A stretch of DNA of 64,000 nt, from assembly GCA_020086605.1 (NCBI GenBank), contig JACBWW010000004.1, forward strand, positions 27,102,906-27,166,905, in the 5' to 3' direction. The stretch comes from Lanius collurio. Its lineage: Eukaryota > Chordata > Aves > Passeriformes > Laniidae. Position 1 is the first letter of the stretch. Each line of letters starts with the position of its first letter. Shown here piece by piece: positions 46,101-57,975 of this stretch. Made by a program: the position numbers and the translations under genes. Below the pieces are notes generated by a model that was given only the letters and a program-made list of their open reading frames with translations, was not told the DNA's origin and did no database searches.

Positions 46101-47694
46101 CTGATGATATTAAAACTTTTGATTTGAAAGCAGCAATTCTACCTGACACAAAAGAAATTCTCCCTCCTGATTGAATCAGTAAGGTCTGTGTTTAGTGACA
46201 GCTCATCTTATCTGGCAGTTTCTCCTTGAATATCTTGCCGGTCCCACCTAGAAAACATAGAAATATTCTGGCAAAGGCATGAGACTGAAGAGAGGGTTCT
46301 TTGTTCTCTGAGAATGTGTATGGCTTGACAAGAAAGATTTAAAGATGTCTGTAGGTCACTGAAGGTTAGTATTTCCTGACATTATTACTTTGACAAATGA
46401 AGAGAAAACAAACACCCTAACCATAGGAACAGAATGTCAGGATCATTGCAAATCCAGAAGAAGGCAACACTAACAAACAGCTGAAGGTAAGCTTTCTGTG
46501 GCATCCAAGGCAACTTCCGACTGAGGATCTGGATGAAACTTGCTCCGGAGATTTATGCAGGGCAAAGAATTTTTCTCTTCTTTCTTTGGGCACCTGATGC
46601 AAAATCCAGATGGCTGACTCCTGGTATTGCACACAGTGGCTGACCACTGAAACTTTCTGCAAATATTTTCCCTCAGCCAAAAGTAAGCCCGTTTTGGACC
46701 ATTATTGAAAGCAGTTTGAGAAAGTAAGCAACCATGTTACTTGTTCACTCATTGACTTACCCATCTGAGTAAATTAAGAAAACAAACTCATCAAATTTTC
46801 CTCTATCTACTCAATAAACATGCAATCTAATAAAATGGTTTTAAATATGATAAAAGCTATGTCCATATTAAATAAAACACTTTTAAAAGCTTTACTTTTT
46901 CCTATTATTTTGGGTTTCTTGGTGTTGGTTTGTGATGGGATTCTTTTCCCCCAAAAAAGGTGTTGCACAGACTGTACTTTGTATGAAATTATTAGATGGA
47001 GTTATTATTCTTATCTGAAACCCATAAAAACAACTCTCCTTTAAGGAGTTAATAGCTGCTTCATCAGGTTTCATTTTAGTCTAGCATTATTTACCATAAA
47101 ACAATTGTAAGAAGGTGAACCTTTTTAACTTGCCACTTGTCATAGTGAGAAGAACAAAGATTGGATATCAGTCCTGTTCCCATCTCAGGACTGCTTAGCC
47201 CATATATAATGGCCACTGTATAATCCTACCTCCCACAGATTCAAGGTCAAAAGACAGAAAAGACTAAATCTTCCACTATGCAGAGCCAGAATGTGTAGGA
47301 GAGACACTCAAGCACTCATTAGGAAGAAAGGGTCTCCCATGGCTTCAGGTAGAAATTGGGGGCAAAAGTGCCTGCTTCATCATCCTCCTTATTTTGCTTG
47401 ACTCTACCCTTCATGAAATCTGTTCATTTTGCCTCTTCTTTTGCTGCAGTTCACAAGTCTTCCTTTAATATCTCTTGTTCTTTTTTCTTGAACCTCTAAT
47501 CTGCTCTCTGTCATGAATATTTCTCTCACACAATTATGGATATGTAAATAGATTTAGATTTAAAGGACTTAGCCAGAACACAGCTCCAGCTGTAAGTGTC
47601 AATTTAGCAGTCATTGTATGAAGTTTAGGAAGAATTAAGAGCAATGAAAGCTGGTCACAACAGTGTTTCAGTGTGGACATCTGATCACATAATA
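43195..47694. other. AT-rich unique DNA, no gene seen
   Basis: No supported gene. It includes the 28-bp palindrome at 43468-43495 and a 70-codon open frame at 45962-46174 (plus) whose second half has an ordinary protein-like composition but is not recognised. Confidence 0.5.
43468..43495. repeat. 28-bp near-perfect palindrome
   Basis: The arms CCTGTAAGTATTT (43468-43480) and AAATACTTACAGG (43483-43495) are exact reverse complements with a 2-base spacer, AC. Such a short spacer allows cruciform extrusion or an intrastrand hairpin. Confidence 0.95.
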
Positions 47695-47815
47695 ATCTTC
47701 TAGTGCTCCAGTGGAAGGTGTCCCTACACACGGCAGAGGAGTTGGAACCACATGATCTTTAACGTGCTTGCCAACCCTGACCATTCTATCATTCCATGAA
47801 ATTCTGCCAGTCCTA
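47695..47815 (+). mobile_element. CR1 LINE 3' end fragment
   Basis: The plus strand reads CTTCTAGTGCTCCAGTGGAA, GGTGTCCCTACACACGGCAG, GGAGTTGGAACCACATGATC, TTTAACGTGCTTGCCAACCC, then a terminus ACCATTCTATCATTCCATGA. This is the CR1 3' UTR with decayed 8-bp terminal repeats. It is 5'-truncated to about 120 bp. Confidence 0.9.
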
Positions 47816-48654
47816 CACGTGTGCACACTCCTTTTGACTTCCCTGATGAGTTTAAATCCAGACGATTGCCCTGAAGTTTTCAGATTAATTGTAGTGGGAG
47901 TTAAGGAAAGGAGTCAAAGCATCAGCATAAGAGGTGCCCTGTTGGACAAAGCACAGAAGCCTGTCCCTAGCCGTGGCTGAAGGGGTGAGTTTGTATGGAA
48001 GGGATGTGACCATGCCATACTGGGAGGTGCATTTCCCTTGCAAGGTCCCAACATCCGGAGCAGATAAAGCAGGGATCAACTCCTCCCCATATTTCACATA
48101 TGCACTGGTCATTTACAGAACCAACTAATTCTCTCTGTATCCACACAACAGACTGTGGTGTCACTGGTCAGTACTTTAGTGCTTACAGTGTCAAGAAGTA
48201 TTTTTTATTCTTTTTATTTGAAACCTGTCTCTTACTGTTCCTTTAAGAGACCTCTACTTTGTATATATAAGTGACCAAGTCTGTCACAGCTTAATTATTT
48301 TCATAATTCTGTGAAACTTTTCCAGATGATCCTCTCATCTATCTCCTCTCCAAACGGAACAATCACAGGTTTTCTACTCATTTGATCTCTTATTAAACAC
48401 TGGCCGATGAGAAAACCTTATGGCAAACTTGGGTGGCAAAGATATCAGAGTTCCTAAGAGGTCCTGAGAAAGGAAAGGGTTTGGAAAAATCCTTACTTAT
48501 TTCCCTGAACTGGGCTTCTTTTCCAAGCTTGGTCAGCAAGGAATGCTTAGTCACTAGTTGTCCAAAAACCAGGCGCTCTTTCTTGCCTTACAGAGTTGTC
48601 TCATTCTCTAGACTTTCCATTCCCTTTTTTACCATATTCTGTCAAAGCAAGTGA
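47816..48654. other. Unique DNA, no gene seen
   Basis: Several overlapping short frames on both strands at 47885-48164 are open, but none is recognisable and they contradict each other. No repeat is recognised. Confidence 0.5.
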
Positions 48655-49150
48655 TGTCTGGAGGACATCAGCAAACCTTACCTGCACTGACGGGAGGCCC
48701 GAGGCTGCCCCCACCTGGCCCGCAGCCCACGATCCCTTTTAACCCCTTTGGGACCATCAGTCCCTGCTCCAGTGATGCCCCAGCAGTGCTGGGCTCCAGC
48801 TTCTTGCAGCCCTGCCTCGCTCAGGCCTGGATTCACTGATCTGACCCACAGACTGGCGCTCAGCTTGACTCCAGACCCACCTCATCACTGTGACTCCACC
48901 TGGTGATCACCAGCCCTGATTCTCACCCTGTCCTGCTGCTTGCTTTCCTGGCTTACAGACTTCCAACCTGCCCCATCATCACACATCTGCTGGATGAGAG
49001 GACCCAAGCTCTGGACTGGAATTCTCTGCCACTTCTAGGTCTATCCCGCTCTCTTGCAAGTGGTGGTGGGACTGGCACTGCCTCGCTGAGTTCTGCCCAG
49101 CTGGCCATGGTACTGCTCTCAGCTGCCAGCTCTCCAGCTCTCAGACAGCC
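48655..49150. other. GC-rich island of unknown origin
   Basis: A roughly 500-bp block is much richer in G+C, especially C and CT/CA-rich words, than both AT-rich flanks. It contains repeated TGACTCCA-, CCAGCCCTG- and CTGACCCACAG-like words, which give it the feel of an old retroelement or LTR-derived segment. No family can be named and CpG is not abundant. The longest N-free open frame of the window not on a CR1 (48903-49382, plus, 159 codons) starts inside it. That protein is Leu/Ser/Pro-rich at first and changes to ordinary composition when the DNA turns AT-rich, which argues against a gene. Confidence 0.45.
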
Positions 49151-51978
49151 CTGGCTACATCCTGATGTGAAATGTAGAAAGGCCTATAATTATCTTCCCA
49201 AGCTTGAAAAAGTGTACAAAACACTGAAATTATCTTTAATCTGTTTTTGTGCTCCTGAACATGAAAATCAAGATGTAGGCAAAAGGATACAAACAAGAGG
49301 GACAGGAGATGCCAGAGAGAAAATGGATAGGCAAGAAATGCTATACTCTCATTTTGCCTGCAAGGCTTCAGAAATCCTTTAAATTGCACGTACCAAATTT
49401 AGGTAAATACTGATATTTCAAACTTGCTCCTTAACAAAATATATTATAGAAACATTTTCAACACTTTTTACTTTGTCTTCAGTACCCCTAAGTTCTAAAA
49501 TTTTTAATTAGTCTGGAAAAAAAGAAGAATAATTAATAGGGACCAAAAAATCATGTGTTATTGCTTAATATCAGGATGAATAGAAGTGTCTTTTAAAACA
49601 GCTAGTAGCAGACATGAAAACAACTGGCAGCCCAAATAAAACTCTCTCAGAAACCTACATTCTCATTAGATCCAGGATTAAGTTAGGATGGCCAGTCCAT
49701 TCAGTAAATTATGACTTTGAAAAAAATCCTAGATTTTTGCATGCTTTACAGTTATCAATGCTATGATGGCACTAAGATGATAGTTCTTACATCTGTAATT
49801 AAAGCCATTATTATAGGTTGCTACAGGGCCTTTGTAATCAAAGGAAATATGAAGACTTCAAAATGAATCCCAAATGAATCGATTCATTAATTTGAAAAAA
49901 AATCCAAATCAAACATCCTAGATGTTTTTATTCAAAATATCTCCTGAGATACATGGTTAATGGAAGCACTTGAAAGTTTTAAGTAAAACTTAATTTGCAG
50001 AACGAATCTTAATTATTAGAGCTGCTGGCTACAGTCAACAAACTACCTGGGCTGATGGGGCAAAACAGAAAGCTAGTGAAATCATCTGGATCAAGAGTTT
50101 TTAATATTCTGTGAAGTGTGTGGATTTTCCAAATAAACATATTTGGGAATGCTGTTTAAAAAGACTAGCGAGGTTAAAAAAGTTATGGGAATATTGGGTC
50201 ACAGCTAAATAGATGAAAAAATATCCATTGAAATATGCATTGAGAGCTGCAGCACATGATCAGCTCAGGAAAGTACTGCTGTATTTGTTACAGCCATTCC
50301 ATACTCTTTACAAATATAAGAGTTTAAAATCACACAGCGGGGTTTTATGGTTTTTGCTTGGTTGATTGGTTAGTTTATTTTTTATGGTTGATTGCTTTGG
50401 TTTGGGTTTGTTTTTTTTTTTTTTTCAGAAGGCTTCATTTCTAAAATATTCACCTAATGTTAGATAAAGTTGAAAGAAGTCACCTGTAAAAAAAAAAAAT
50501 CACAATAATTCAATAGAAGTTTCTTAAAGAGGTGGCTGGAAGTCACTCTCATGGTTGTCTCCATTTTGTCTCACCAGCCCTGCTTTGGGCTGTCTCTGGA
50601 ACTAATGGGAGCATTCTATGCTAACACTTAATGGTCACACTGCCAGTATACCCAACTGTACTGTGAGCTGGATCAGTTTGTTCCCTTATTACAGGAAATC
50701 AGTATAATAACTAGATCCAAGAAAGAAAGATCTATTATTTTCACCAATGTAAAATATTAATTTATACAGGACCAAACATCTTATACTTTCTTCCATTCAA
50801 GAGATTACAGATCTACAAGTTAAAATAGAAAAAATAATTCAGCAGGACTAAACCTAAGTATTTTTGAACAATTTACTTAAGACACAAGAAGCTCAAATTC
50901 ATTCATTCATTCTTACTTGGCAGGTAACAAAATACAGAAAGCTCAGGATTGTCTGGTACTGAAGTCCAACATTTCATGCAATACTGTGTAGCAAGGAGAC
51001 GGTCAGGAGCGTTGTTTAGTCTTTGGTATGCTGTGGTTTTGACAGAGGATAGGATTTACTTCTGTGACTACAATTAGGTGTATCTTTGGCTTGCTTTGTT
51101 TTCCTTACCAAGTAATTGTAGGTATCAGCAACATCAAATCTAGGACATCTTCACTTTCCCAGCTGCTTTGAAACATTAGATTTGTGTCTAGGCTCTATCA
51201 AATCTGTAAGCATCAGAAGACAAAGATGTGAGTCATAAGAAGCGGAAAGAACACCAGCAGTGTGCCATCCTGGGAAACAGAAGAAGATTTTTCTGGGCCC
51301 TTGACATTAATAGCTGCAGCTGTCAACCCCACTTGCTGGCCCTTTTGCTTCATACTGATCCTTGGAAAGTGAGTCATGACTCACTTCCTCTGGTCCTGAT
51401 GCTTCTGCTGGGCAGGGAGGTGACGCTCACTGCCTGGGGAACATGTGAGTACATGTGATGTCTGGTCAGGCTTGTCACTGAGGAATTTTCTGCCATGAAT
51501 CCTAAGATTATATTTGAAAATAATATGCACTTCAGATCTACCATTCTCTGGCATTGCTTTCATGTCTTAATTATGGAATGATCATGAATTAGACCCTATC
51601 TTACTGGAAAATGTTCAATCTTCCCCCTTACACAACTCTAAATTTCAGTAGAAAAATTAGAAACCACATCAAGAGGCTTCATTTTTCCTTTCCTAAACAA
51701 AATTAGGCTGCCAATGACTCAAAAGTCTCAAAGAGAGGCATAGTGGTCCAAAGTTGTTGTTTGTTTTTTTATCTTGTGATGCTAAACTCAAGGGCACAGT
51801 ATTGCAGGAACACAGTCTGCTTCAAGTTTAAGCATGAACAACAGCTTTCAATTCAAGCAATACTTCTTTGGAACACCAGTTTCACTGAAATAATATTTTA
51901 ACAGTTGTTCAAAATCAAATACTTATTCAAAAATTTTCCAGCTCAATTTGCTATTGGCCAAGCAGATACATTTCATAC
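49151..51978. other. AT-rich unique DNA, no gene seen
   Basis: No gene or recognisable interspersed repeat. A T/G-rich low-complexity stretch at 50341-50424 ends in a run of about 15 T. Confidence 0.5.
50341..50424. repeat. T/G-rich low-complexity tract ending in poly(T)
   Basis: The stretch is built of GGTT, GATT and TTTG words followed by a run of about 15 T. It is low-complexity sequence without a clear unit. Confidence 0.6.
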
Positions 51979-52740
51979 TATCATAGATTCAGAAAATCAG
52001 AATAGTTTGGGTTGGAAGGGACCTTTAAAGGCCATCTAGTCCAACTTTGCAAAGAACAGGGGCACCTTCATTTAGATCAGGTTGCTTAGAGACCTATCCA
52101 TCTTGACTTTGAATGCTTCCAGGGATGGGGCAACCATCATGTCTCTGTGAATCCCATTCTAGTGTTTTAATACCCTCATGGTAAAAACTTCTTCCTTTTC
52201 TCTAGTCTGAATGTCCCATCTTTTACTTTAAAACCATTAGCCCCTCTCCTATCCCAATAAGCCCAGCTAAAAAGTCTATCCCCACCTTTCTTATAGGAAT
52301 TCCTTAATACTGAAAGGCCACAATGAGGTGTCCTCAGAGCCTTTTCTTTTCCAGGTTGAGCAATCCCAATTCTCTCAGCCTTTCCTCACAGCAGAGGTGC
52401 TCAATCCCGCTAATCACCTTTGTGGCCCTCCCCTGGGCTCACTCCAGCAGGTCCCTGTCCTTCCTGTGCTGGGACCCCAGAGCTGGATGCAGCACTGCAG
52501 GTGGGGTCTCACCAGAGCAGAGCAGAGGGGCAGAATCCCCTCCCAGCCCTGCTGCCCACGCTGCTTTGGATGCAGCCCAGGACACACTTGGCTCTCTGGG
52601 CTGGGAGTGCCCATGGCTGGGTCATGTCCATTCTCTCACCCACTGGCACCCCCAAGTCCTTCTGGGCAGGGCTGCTCTTGGTCTGTCCATCCCCAGCCTG
52701 TGTTGATAATGGGCATGCCCTGACCTAATTACAGGACATT
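51979..52740 (-). mobile_element. CR1 LINE 3' part (about 760 bp)
   Basis: The left edge is a decayed terminal-repeat run (TCATAGATTCAGAAAATCAG), then GGGTTGGAAGGGACCTTTAA. The complement of the CR1 3' UTR and C-terminal coding part follows to about 52740. CCTTTCCTCACAGCAGAGG, GTGGCCCTCCCCTGGGCTCA and CCAGAGCTGGATGCAGCACT are clear CR1 blocks. The open frames on the plus strand across 52323-52728 (127, 131 and 102 codons) are antisense shadows of this element. The part 52471-52708 differs at only 3 positions from 38548-38785, whereas the left half is strongly diverged from the equivalent part of that copy. The 5' truncation point is near 52735-52745. Confidence 0.93.
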
Positions 52741-53619
52741 TTCCTTCAGACAAATCCTTGACAACTGACCACAGATGGGGCTGGCCAGCTGCAAAAGAGA
52801 GCAGAGAGAGCTGCTGCACTCTGGAGCAAATAAAGTGTGCACAGACGTGTTTCTAGCAGAATGCTGCAAACTTGATAAGGCAGGCATTCCCAAATAACGT
52901 TTGGGAAAAAATAAGAATTTTAGCACTTGTAATCTGAAACACTGAAATTATTTCCTTGGCAGAAAACTACTTGGACCTGCAGAACCACTACCACTTTACA
53001 AATCTGCCAACAAATGGTTCATTAAACTAAAGGAGTTGACTTATCTCGTAGGAAAACATGGATTTTGTGCAGCAGCATGATCTTTAGTTCGGCAGGTATT
53101 TTATAAATATTATTTCCATTTATAATTACCTGAAATTATATCTTACTATGGTTGGCCCTGATTTCAATAAAGAGCCCTGATAATTAAAATTATTCCAGTG
53201 CGTGAGAAACAGGAAGCATGTACAGAACACCTGGGTGCTGGAGTGGTGGCAGTTAAAGGATCATTGTATTAATGTGTTCTGCAGAAAACCTCCAGCTCCT
53301 AGGTGAACACATTCTGTGCTGGTAGCCAACATTCCTGAAATACATCATAGTTCACAAGTAAGAACCTCTCTCACATCCTGTAAGTCTGCAGAGTGGAAAA
53401 TCATTGCTCCATAATAGAATTTATTTTCATGACTATACATGAAGAAGTAATTCCAGAAAAGAGAAAAGGCAGTAATACATGTTTGCTGAAAAATGCCAAG
53501 CAATTTTGGGCAAAACGTACCCACAGCCTTGAAGGATAACTTTGTAAAACATATCAGCTCTTGTCACTCAGTGAATATACTTTTTTTTCTTTAGAAGTAG
53601 TGATGCTGAAAAGATTTAC

Positions 53620-53640
53620 TGACATCTTCCTAAGATGTCA
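53620..53640. repeat. 9-bp stem-loop
   Basis: The arms TGACATCTT (53620-53628) and AAGATGTCA (53632-53640) pair perfectly around a 3-base loop, CCT. Confidence 0.85.
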
Positions 53641-56520
53641 TATATGACTGGAAACAGTTAAGTACCCCTAGGATTTTTCAGTGTAGCTCTATTATCATAA
53701 GTCTGGTTCTCCTCACAGTTACACAAAAAAAGAAGGATGGGTCTGTAGAAAGCTTTGCCCAGACAGAGCAGATACCTAAATGATACCCAGGCAGCAGTCA
53801 GTGCTCCCAGATGACAATGCTGTGTGCTTCAGAAAACACAGCTTTCAAGACCAAACTCCTTTGAAACAAGTTCTGAACATATTTAGCAAGCAGTCAATAG
53901 CACATATTTTAGATAACCAATAAAGGATGAATCCAAGCATAAATGCACAAAGGTAATTTTAGAACTCAGTCATCTTGATGTTTTAAAAATGCTCCACCCC
54001 ATTTAAATAGAAGTTTACATATTTAACAGTAAGGCTTGAACATGATGATGTCTAAATTTATGGTAATATTAATGATACATTTACAATGCATTTTTTCAGA
54101 TATAGGACTCGAGTTATCTTGGTACTACTTTGGGATTTGCAGAATTAACGTTTTGCCCCCATATCTCAGCCTCAATTAAACATCAAAAACTTTTCCTTTT
54201 TCCAGACTATGTAATAATCTGTTAGAAATTATTCTGCTTATCATCTTTCAAGTTATTATGCCATTATTTTTTCTACATCATATAGAAAATTTCTGGTTTC
54301 TAGCAGTGTAAATGAAAGAAAACTCCAGTCTTTTGCTTCCCACTATACAGTAAATGAAATGTACTGTCACTGCCTCAGGTATCTTTCTGGACATTAATGA
54401 TTGCATTACACATTCTACAGAAGTGTTGGAATAACCCTGATGTCCTGATTTAAATTATTTTTTTAAAACTGCGTTGAAATTAAAGCTTCTCTGCGACAGA
54501 TTTGCAGGAAACCTACAAATTATATTAGAAAAAGCATTTACTTTAACCTAAGGATGCTTAAGGTATGTATTTTAACTGTAGATCAAGGTGCTGATGCTCC
54601 AGTGCCTCAGAAGAGGAGTTCCTCAGTTCTGATCAGTACTATTCATGTTTTATATTGTTCCTCTAGGGGAAAAGTTAGATTGCTTAAGCATTTTTAGGAG
54701 GCAATATGAATACATTTCAATTTATACGAATTTGAAGAATTTAAAGGTTCTAATTAAAATTATCTTTTGTTAACTCCAGGAACCTGAGACTCAGAACAGT
54801 TCAGAGAACACACAGAATGACAGTGTTAGTAGTCTAGGCATTATCTGGAAAGTGAATTAAGGAAAAGTTTGATACACCCTACTCTTCTGGGGATGATGAT
54901 ATTTAATATGATAGTTAAAAATAATGATCTTAATTCCAAAATAAGAAGCATGCCTGAAAAGTTAGTCTATTGTTGTCAGCTGAATTTGAAATCCTATCTA
55001 GCAAGTCTTGGGCAATGAAGGAGAATAATCTCTGCTCATATCTGAGGCAAATCAAGCTGTGAAAAAAAAAGAAAAATCACACTTCACAAGGTCTTAGAGA
55101 AGTTCTATAGTTTGCTGAGCTTTTGAGGAATGAGTTTCCACATGATCCCAGTGATACAAGCTTAAGCAGAGTGCAATAACTTGGACAAGGAATTTGTGTA
55201 TGAGCAAAGGTTATCTTTTATTGACCTCATCACCAACTGAAATATTTTCATTCTGTTGTGCAACTGAAATGGATCTTTTCTCTTAATGTGCTTATTGTAC
55301 CATGGACTGGTATTTTATGTACTTTACTTTACACAGAAATATTTCAGTACAGTTTAGAATATGTTTTTCCTAACTTTTGCTTCTTTACCAGGCATTTTTT
55401 CAGGTGAGACAACTGAAAGAAAGGAAATCTCTAAGGCCATATTAGCATAACATTGCCAAGCAATGAAATGCAAGTCAAACCTAAGTTCTGATTCGACAAG
55501 GAGAAGAGCATTCCGTGATTAGATATATCCATCTATGTATTTTCATAAATTTACTTCCTTGTTTTGGAGAGATTTGTTAGTATATGCATTAAAAACAATA
55601 ATGAAATTATGGCAGAAATTCCATACTTTTTCCCCAATTTGGCTTTTAAGTCATGGGTGTGATATAGCAAATTTCTTGTTGACTAGGAAGCGTTATTCTT
55701 TTCTAGGAATGATTTAGGAGAGTTTAGAAAAACAAGAAATATCTGAGAAGAAGTTGATAAAAGTAAAATCAATTACTTTGCAGTGATATGAATTCCACAC
55801 ACTTCCATAAATTCATTTGTCCACTTATTGGTTTTCAAAGAGAATAATTTTCTTCTTTCCTGCTCCCATGTATGGCAGAGAACAGAAATTTTTTCCATTT
55901 CTATGAGAAAAGCTATTCTTGAAAGTCCCTATGTACTCATCAAAAAGGTTAGCAAAATACCAAAATTTAACAAAAGCAAAAAAAAAAAGAGAATATCTCA
56001 GTTTTCCTGGAAACAAGTCCAAACCTCCTACTCAGAAAGAATGTCTGCCAAATTACAGCACAAAATGGTCCCATGGTGAGAATCTTCAAAAGCAAAAGTG
56101 AAGTTTTAGCTTGCACAGGGGAAAAAAAAAGAGTCAGAGAAAACTTTCACATGATAATCTGGGAAAAAAAAGTGACTTAAACTAGAAGGTACATAAATCA
56201 TAGTGAATTTCCTTGACCTAGGGCTCATGTTACAATGATCTACTTTAATAATGTTGTGTTTAATAATGCACCTTAATTAATAACTCAGACCTGAATGCAT
56301 CAGAAATCTGATTTGGATCCAATGTGAGAATGTGCAAATGTTATATCATAACGCAAAATAAATTAAAATTAAAAAGTGTGGATCTGTCAAGATTGTTAAC
56401 TTTGTCCTAAGATACCTAGGCTGTCACATAAGATTCTATGTAGAACTTAGCTGTTTCTTTAGAGCACTTCTCAATTACCCATTCTAAGTGAACAAAACAG
56501 ATGATTTTCTATCAAGAAGA

Positions 56521-56572
56521 AAATGTACCTAGACAAAAATCAGCAGAAATGTACTTAGATAAAAATCAGCAA
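56521..56572. repeat. 26-bp tandem duplication
   Basis: Two adjacent 26-base copies, 56521-56546 and 56547-56572, both of the form AAATGTACYTAGAYAAAAAT plus CAGCAR, differ at three positions. The second copy also forms a 10-bp inverted repeat with the sequence to its right: TGTACTTAGA at 56550-56559 and TCTAAGTACA at 56579-56588. Confidence 0.9.
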
Positions 56573-57196
56573 GGAAATTCTAAGTACATGAAGACCAATT
56601 ATGATTTAAACTCTCAGATTTCCACAAGCAATAACTTTTCTTTGTATCAGTCTCTCAAGCGGTAACAACTTCAGTAATTCCCTGTATCTGATCTATCTCA
56701 CTCTGACCACAAATAATTCCAGATTTTTCTAATTGATTCATCCAGTAATTAAAGTACTCCTGTTACTAAATTAAACTCAGAGCAATTATTACCAGCTTGT
56801 ACTTAATTTTAGGTGTCTTCCCTCTATTGTGGATCAGAAGTAAGGCTTGTGTGCTCTTAGTATTTTGGTTTCTCCACAATACAAATGGATCTTGTAAAAT
56901 ATGTTGGCCTTCTTTACAACCTCTGTCACACTCGTATCCCTATATGATGGATACAACATTGCTTTAAGGACTTCTTCTTACAGTTTTGCTAGATGTAGCC
57001 CCACAGTTATCTGTTTGTGGTTGTGGAGTATTCCTGGGAGTGTGTGAAGATGAAGTAAAAAAAGAGTCTACTTGAGGAGCTTTGAATTCTTAATGTATGT
57101 TCTGTGTTTCTACTGTCTCAGGAAGAGCAAACCATAAAACAGTTGAACACTAATGCTTGTCCCCTGCCAGCTGTAACCTGTACACGGGGTGCACTC

Positions 57197-57288
57197 GTGG
57201 CAAGTGGCCCTTCCTTCCAAATGAAACCCCCATGGCACAGCACTTGCCACTTGTCCCCCAGCCTGTGTAACAGTTTGTGCACGTGCAC
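57197..57288. repeat. Inverted repeat plus 12-bp palindrome
   Basis: GTGGCAAGTG (57197-57206) and CACTTGCCAC (57241-57250) are exact reverse complements 34 bases apart. Shortly after, GTGCACGTGCAC (57277-57288) is a perfect palindrome containing the E-box CACGTG, followed by a short CA-rich run. Confidence 0.8.
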
Positions 57289-57900
57289 ACAGACACACAC
57301 ACAAATACAGATGGAGAAAGGCAACAGCGAGCAACAAGGAAGGTCAAAGGCACAAACACAAGAGCTGGAAAGACAACTCTCTTTGGAAACCCTCAGGAAT
57401 TTCCTAAGGCTGGGTACAGATCTGTGAGTAGCTCATAGAAAAGAGGCAGAATACAGATACTTAAAGCAAGAGAAACACTGTGACAACATTGTTACCTGAA
57501 AATGCAACGTCTGAGCCTTTGTATGGGCTTTGGATATCCAGTCATTACAATTTTCACTTATTTCCAGTATTGCCAGCAGTTCAAAGAATTTCAGTTTTAT
57601 TTTGGAACATGACAATTTCATTCTTTCACTTACTGAAGTTGGCTAAAGTGACCCATTAATACCTAAAGCATTATTATGTTATTTTAGTGAAAGTATTAAT
57701 CCAAAGCCACTGAGGAGCACATCCTGCTGGTATGCACACTGTGTGCCCAGGCAAGGGAGCAGACAGATGTCTCCCTGAGGACAGCCTAGTTTGAATTCCA
57801 AATGGAATTTTTATGCATTGTAGTCTTTTTTCACTGACAAACCAAAGTTAGAATTTATACTCTATTTCCTGATTTGGTCAGCTAATAAAAATAAATCAAT

Positions 57901-57975
57901 TAAAACAAAACAAAACAAAAAAACCCAAACTAACAAACAAGCAAAAAAAGGAAAAAAAAAGAAAGAAAGAAAAAT
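57901..57975. repeat. A-rich low-complexity tract
   Basis: Units of AAAAC pass into AAAC and CAAA words, then GAAA repeats. This is simple-sequence DNA without a coding role. Confidence 0.85.

Noticed and set aside
52741..52870. Possible LTR end with an AATAAA just right of the CR1 at 51979-52740
   Set aside because: A single AATAAA in a moderately GC-rich 100 bp, with no TG..CA ends, TATA-like word or target duplication, is not enough to call an LTR.
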